From DASXRA01 sp963737425 (GTDB taxonomy: Bacteria; Actinomycetota; Actinomycetes; Mycobacteriales; Jatrophihabitantaceae), in the NCBI GenBank assembly GCA_963737425.1, contig CAVTSX010000009.1, positions 496,001-560,000 on the forward strand: 64,000 nt of DNA, read 5' to 3'. The position numbers and the translations under genes are program-made. Of this stretch, positions 60,933 through 64,000 are shown in pieces (the first letter of the stretch is position 1; each line of letters begins with the position of its first letter). A model generated the notes under the pieces. That model did not search any database and was not told the DNA's origin. It saw only the letters and a program-made list of their open reading frames with translations.

Positions 60933-61080
60933 AGGTATTCCTTCGGGACGTGGCACGTCCCGGCAATCCGCGATCAGATCCTGGTACGGGCCCGACGCGG
61001 CCTCGCGCGTCGAAGTGGTTGGCGCGAACCTCGAGAGGTCCGCGACGGCTCCGGGTGGTTGACCCGTTAGCGACATGAGT

Positions 61081-61581
61081 CTACCCGCTGGGCGCCGTGG
61101 TCCTGACCGTCCGGCGTCTGGTCCGCCGAAATGCTCCCGCAAGGCACCACGCCCACAGCGCCAGCAACGTGAACGCGCCGACGACCCCGAGCGCCGCGGC
61201 CGTGGGATCCCAGTGCGCGGGCAACGGGATCACGTCGGCGGCGTCGGCGTTGAAGACGACGCGATGCTTGGTGCCGAGCTTCCACCGGTAGACGCCGAGC
61301 AGGTCGCTCGCCACAACCTTCTTGCTGTCGCTGGTGAACGTGCCGCCGGTGATGCACAGCTGCTGCTGACAGTTGTGGGTCGTGACCAGGAAGGTGCCGC
61401 GCACCCCGGAGGGAACGTGGTTGATATGGCTCACCAGCCGGTCGATTCCGACTGCCATGGTGAGCAGGCAGATCAGTGGCAGGGCCAGCCAGAACAGCCG
61501 GCGGCCGAGACCGGGCAGCCGGTCACCGACGCCGCGGGCGCGCGCACGAATCGACCCTGCGGGCGGCACGGCTGCGGTCAC
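61081..61581 (-). CDS. Two-helix membrane protein of unknown function
   Basis: A 166-aa protein with one helix near 29-48 and another near 127-150, and an external domain between them containing two Cys (THNCQQQLCITGG) that could form a disulphide. N- and C-termini are strongly basic. Not recognised. It lies upstream of the helicase on the same strand. Confidence 0.6.
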   Translation of the reverse strand: MTAAVPPAGSIRARARGVGDRLPGLGRRLFWLALPLICLLTMAVGIDRLVSHINHVPSGVRGTFLVTTHNCQQQLCITGGTFTSDSKKVVASDLLGVYRWKLGTKHRVVFNADAADVIPLPAHWDPTAAALGVVGAFTLLALWAWCLAGAFRRTRRRTVRTTAPSG

Positions 61582-61635
61582 CGGCCAATGATCGCAGCCC
61601 GGTGGTGCTGACGACGCGCAAACCCCGGCCCGCCG

Positions 61636-62277
61636 TCAGCGGGGCCGGTTCGGGTTCGCCTCGAGAAGGGCCATCGCGCTCGCGCGTACCCCGTCCTTGA
61701 TCCGCTTGACCGAATATTCCTCGCGCCGCAAGGCCTGGTGCAGGTCTGCCGCAAGCGGTGCGAGCAGCGCGTGCGCCTGATAGTCGGTGTCGAGCCAGGG
61801 AGCAGCCTGTTCGAGCAGGACCGCGACGTGACGGTGCCAGAGGCGGTAGGCCCCGATGCGGTACCGGGCCCCGGGTGCGGCGGTCTCGCTCTCCAGCACG
61901 ATGTCGCCGTGCGTCTCGAGAAAGTCGGCGTACGTGGACAGGAATGCCAACAACCGGTTGCGCGCAGACGCCGACGGCCCGAGCGGCGCCGGCCCGCGCA
62001 GAATCCGCTCCTGCAGTTCGCGTTCGCGCTCGTCGAGGAGGGCAACCGCCAGGCCGGCTCGATCGCCGAAACGCCGAAACAGTGTGCCCTTGCCGACGCC
62101 GGCGGCTTTGGCGATGGCGTCCATCGACACGTTCGTGATGCCGTGCCGAGCGAAGAGGCGCTCGGCGGCGTCGAGGATCTTGCGCCGGTTGCGACGCGCA
62201 TCTGCCCGCTCCTCGGCCGGAGGGCCGAGGAGCCGCTTCGTTGACGAAGCGGACCGTGGTCCGGTAGCGTTCGACAC
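61636..62277 (-). CDS. TetR-family repressor
   Basis: A 213-aa regulator. The DNA-binding domain (about 30-80) contains ILDAAERLFARHGITNVSMD and GVGKGTLFRRFGD; the ligand domain follows. GTG 62277 has TACAGT 7 nt upstream, inside a palindrome that overlaps the promoter, which suggests autorepression. It is divergent from a flavodoxin-like reductase gene, the likely target. Longer starts (62313) are rejected. Confidence 0.87.
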   Translation of the reverse strand: MSNATGPRSASSTKRLLGPPAEERADARRNRRKILDAAERLFARHGITNVSMDAIAKAAGVGKGTLFRRFGDRAGLAVALLDERERELQERILRGPAPLGPSASARNRLLAFLSTYADFLETHGDIVLESETAAPGARYRIGAYRLWHRHVAVLLEQAAPWLDTDYQAHALLAPLAADLHQALRREEYSVKRIKDGVRASAMALLEANPNRPR

Positions 62278-62280
62278 GTA

Positions 62281-62296
62281 CCGGACTGTAGTCCGG
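62281..62296. promoter_or_regulatory. TetR operator over the tetR -10
   Basis: Palindrome CCGGACTGTAGTCCGG with 7-bp arms. The tetR -10 TACAGT (minus, 62290-62285) is at its centre, so binding would block tetR. Flanking CCGG-containing arms (about 62243 and 62278) may extend the site. Confidence 0.65.
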
Positions 62297-62327
62297 ATGC
62301 ATCGGACCACCAAATCGAAGGACCGTC

Positions 62328-62951
62328 ATGACCGACTCAGTGCACATCGCGATCGCATACCACTCGGGCTACGGACACACGGCGCGGCAAGCCGAAGCCG
62401 TCGCAGCCGGCGCGCGCGAGGTCGCCGGCACCACTGTTCAGATGCTGCCGCTCGACGAGCTGACCGACGAGCTGTGGCACACGCTGCACGCTGCCGACGC
62501 CATCGTGTTCGGCGCGCCGACCTACATGGGCAGCCCGAGCGCGGTGTTCAAGGCGTTCGCCGAGGCGAGTGCCGTGCCGTGGGCCGACAACCTCGCCTGG
62601 CGCGACAAGATCGCCGCCGGCTTCACCAATTCGAAGGCGATGTCCGGCGACAAGCTGAACAGCCTCGTCGACTTCGCGATCCTCGCTGCGCAGCACGGCA
62701 TGATCTGGGTCGGCCTGGACGAGTACCCGGGTTGGTCGGCCAGCACGGGCAGCATCGAGGACATCAACCGTCTGGGCAGCTGGCTCGGGGCAATGGCACA
62801 GTCTGACTCGGATCTACCCGCTGAGGTCGTGCCGCGGGCTACCGACCTGCGCACGGCCGCGGCACTCGGGCGCCGCGTCGCGCTCGTGACGCTGCGTCAC
62901 GTGCGGGGCGGCGCAGTCGACACGGCGAATCAGCTTGTCGCGGCGAGCTGA
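62328..62951 (+). CDS. Flavodoxin-like NAD(P)H-dependent oxidoreductase (WrbA-like)
   Basis: A 207-aa FMN-binding protein. The phosphate loop is HSGYGHTARQAEAVAAGA (about 12-29), followed by APTYMGSPSAVFKAF, which is typical of WrbA/NADPH-dependent FMN reductases that reduce quinones or other electrophiles. GAAGGA lies 5 nt before ATG. Divergent from the TetR gene and followed one base later by an SMR pump, so reduction and export may respond to the same signal. Confidence 0.87.
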   Translation: MTDSVHIAIAYHSGYGHTARQAEAVAAGAREVAGTTVQMLPLDELTDELWHTLHAADAIVFGAPTYMGSPSAVFKAFAEASAVPWADNLAWRDKIAAGFTNSKAMSGDKLNSLVDFAILAAQHGMIWVGLDEYPGWSASTGSIEDINRLGSWLGAMAQSDSDLPAEVVPRATDLRTAAALGRRVALVTLRHVRGGAVDTANQLVAAS

Positions 62952-62952
62952 C

Positions 62953-63273
62953 ATGGCGTGGCTGCTGCTCGTCGCAGCGTCGGCGTTCGAGGTGGCATTC
63001 GCGCTGAGCATCAAGCCCGCGGCCGGCTTCAGCAAGCTGTGGCCGAGCATTGCGGTGATCGCGTTCGGTGCCGTCTCGGTCGTCTTGCTCTCCAAGACAC
63101 TCGATCGCCTTCCCCTCGGCACCGCGTATGTCATGTGGACCGGCCTCGGCTCGGTCGGCACGGTCGCGCTCGGCATCGTGATCTTCGGCGAGCCAGCCAC
63201 GGCTGCCCGCATCGGATGCCTCGCGATGATCGTGGCCGGCGTGATCGGCCTGCGCCTCTTGGGCACCGCGTGA
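62953..63273 (+). CDS. SMR-family transporter (SugE/Gdx-like)
   Basis: Small multidrug resistance protein (106 aa, four helices). The conserved membrane Glu is in FEVAFALSIK (about residue 13), and LPLGTAYVMWTGLGSVGT is the Gdx/SugE-type helix 3 motif. Relatives of SugE export guanidinium or quaternary ammonium compounds. The ATG is one base after the stop of the reductase gene. Confidence 0.88.
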   Translation: MAWLLLVAASAFEVAFALSIKPAAGFSKLWPSIAVIAFGAVSVVLLSKTLDRLPLGTAYVMWTGLGSVGTVALGIVIFGEPATAARIGCLAMIVAGVIGLRLLGTA

Positions 63274-63274
63274 A

Positions 63275-64000
63275 TCAGCCTGCAGGGACGCCGCGCCCTC
63301 GCTGCTCGACCCCGGGGCCGCCGTAGGGGTAGTCCGCGGGTGCCGGGTCGCTGGCCTGGTCGAGACGTTCGGTCTGTGCCGCTGAGAGGTGCAACCCGGC
63401 CGCACCGAGGTTGTCGTCGAGTTGTGCGACTGTGCGGGCGCCGAGAATGACCGAGGTGACGGCCGGGCGGTCGACCAGCCAGGAGAGTGCCACCTGCGCC
63501 ATCGACACACCGCGCTCGTCGGCCACCGAGCGCACGGCATCGACGACATCCCACGTCCGCTCGACGCGGCTGCGCCGGTCGTACGCCTCGACGCCACGCT
63601 CGGGGTTCTCGCCGAGGCGGGTCGCGCCGGTCGGCCGCTCAGTTCGGGAGTACTTGCCGGTCAGCCAGCCACCGCCGAGCGGCGACCACGGCAGCAGGCC
63701 GAGCCCGGCCGACCGAGCGGCGGGAACGATCTCCCATTCGATCTCGCGGACGAGCAGGTTGTACTGCGGTTGCAGCGTGACCGGCCCGGACAGGCCGCGG
63801 AACAAAGCGATGTCGACCGCCTGCTGCAGTTGCCAGCCGGTGAAGTTCGACAGCCCCACGTAGAGCACCTTGCCGGCACGCACGGCGTCGTCGAGGAAAC
63901 GCAGCGTCTCCTGAATCGGCGTCAACGGGTCGTAGGCGTGCACCTGATAGAGATCGACCGCATCGACGCCCAGGCGTCGCAGCGATGCGTCCAGTGCGGC
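63275..64000 (-). CDS. Aldo/keto reductase, 5'-partial
   Basis: The frame stays open to the window end and begins in the middle of the family sequence (ASLRRLGVDAVDLYQVHAYD), so the start and the catalytic Asp/Tyr/Lys region lie outside the window. The visible 241 residues include LSNFTGWQLQQAVDIA, LGLLPWSPLGGGWLTGKY and the NADPH-binding segment ILGARTVAQLDDNLGA. YghZ/YajO-type aldo/keto reductase. Substrate unknown. Stops 1 bp from the stop of the convergent SMR gene. Confidence 0.85.
   Translation of the reverse strand, partial: AALDASLRRLGVDAVDLYQVHAYDPLTPIQETLRFLDDAVRAGKVLYVGLSNFTGWQLQQAVDIALFRGLSGPVTLQPQYNLLVREIEWEIVPAARSAGLGLLPWSPLGGGWLTGKYSRTERPTGATRLGENPERGVEAYDRRSRVERTWDVVDAVRSVADERGVSMAQVALSWLVDRPAVTSVILGARTVAQLDDNLGAAGLHLSAAQTERLDQASDPAPADYPYGGPGVEQRGRGVPAG

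Overview
The window reads as core chromosome of a high-GC actinobacterium. Nearly every base lies in a gene, third codon positions are mostly G/C, GTG starts are common, and many genes have no Shine-Dalgarno site but a TANNNT -10 hexamer 6-8 nt before the start codon, the actinobacterial leaderless pattern. A mycothiol gene (mshB), the GlgC/GlgM pair and a sigE-rseA-htrA-tatB block support this. The gene set follows the Mycobacterium tuberculosis Rv1165-Rv1232 region in broad outline, with insertions. mshB and fdxC argue for a mycothiol-producing order; genus cannot be fixed from sequence alone. I see no rRNA, tRNA, IS element, prophage or CRISPR array.

Layout. 0-3.3 kb: 5'-truncated MgtE-N/CBS protein, DUF1003 membrane protein, and a two-gene ABC exporter. 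3.5-5.9 kb: MarR-AraC-AzlC-AzlD, probably a regulated branched-chain amino-acid exporter. 6-11.9 kb: Mrp, an MFS pump, and the envelope-stress block tatB-htrA-rseA-sigE. 12-14.9 kb: small membrane protein, PLP decarboxylase, O-methyltransferase, GNAT. 15-18.6 kb: LysR divergent from a lysine 6-dehydrogenase-like enzyme and an ALDH7-type semialdehyde dehydrogenase. 18.7-27.5 kb: decarboxylase/hydrolase fusion with a LysR gene, then a three-gene operon (unknown VOC-like protein, FAD/Fe-S dehydrogenase, DapC-like aminotransferase) divergent from another LysR. 27.5-31.2 kb: FAD oxidase, glgC, glgM. 31.2-36.6 kb: Pth2-like hydrolase, pepA, DUF3117, a triplicated leader ORF before a crotonase, tagA, a DivIVA-like protein, folP2. 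36.6-41.7 kb: two LOG proteins, dapE, dapD, lipoprotein, ferredoxin. 41.7-44.6 kb: GNAT, DUF1269, membrane protein, mshB. 44.7-57.3 kb: two related peptide ABC loci flanking an aminotransferase/omega-amidase pair. 57.6-64 kb: typA, DEAD-box helicase, membrane protein, TetR divergent from a flavodoxin-like reductase plus SMR pump, and a truncated aldo/keto reductase.

How genes may work together. DapC-, DapD- and DapE-type enzymes supply diaminopimelate and lysine. In the other direction, the lysine dehydrogenase, ALDH7, DapC-like aminotransferase, VOC-like unknown and D-2-hydroxyglutarate-dehydrogenase-like protein could form a complete lysine-to-2-oxoglutarate route; this is a hypothesis.

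Beyond genes, the window holds two families of intergenic palindromic elements (three copies each), a 13-bp palindrome repeated five times inside unrelated coding regions and encoded with a rare Thr codon, a duplicated 84-bp control region before both peptide-transporter loci, and a 41-bp tandem repeat that makes three overlapping 14-codon ORFs.
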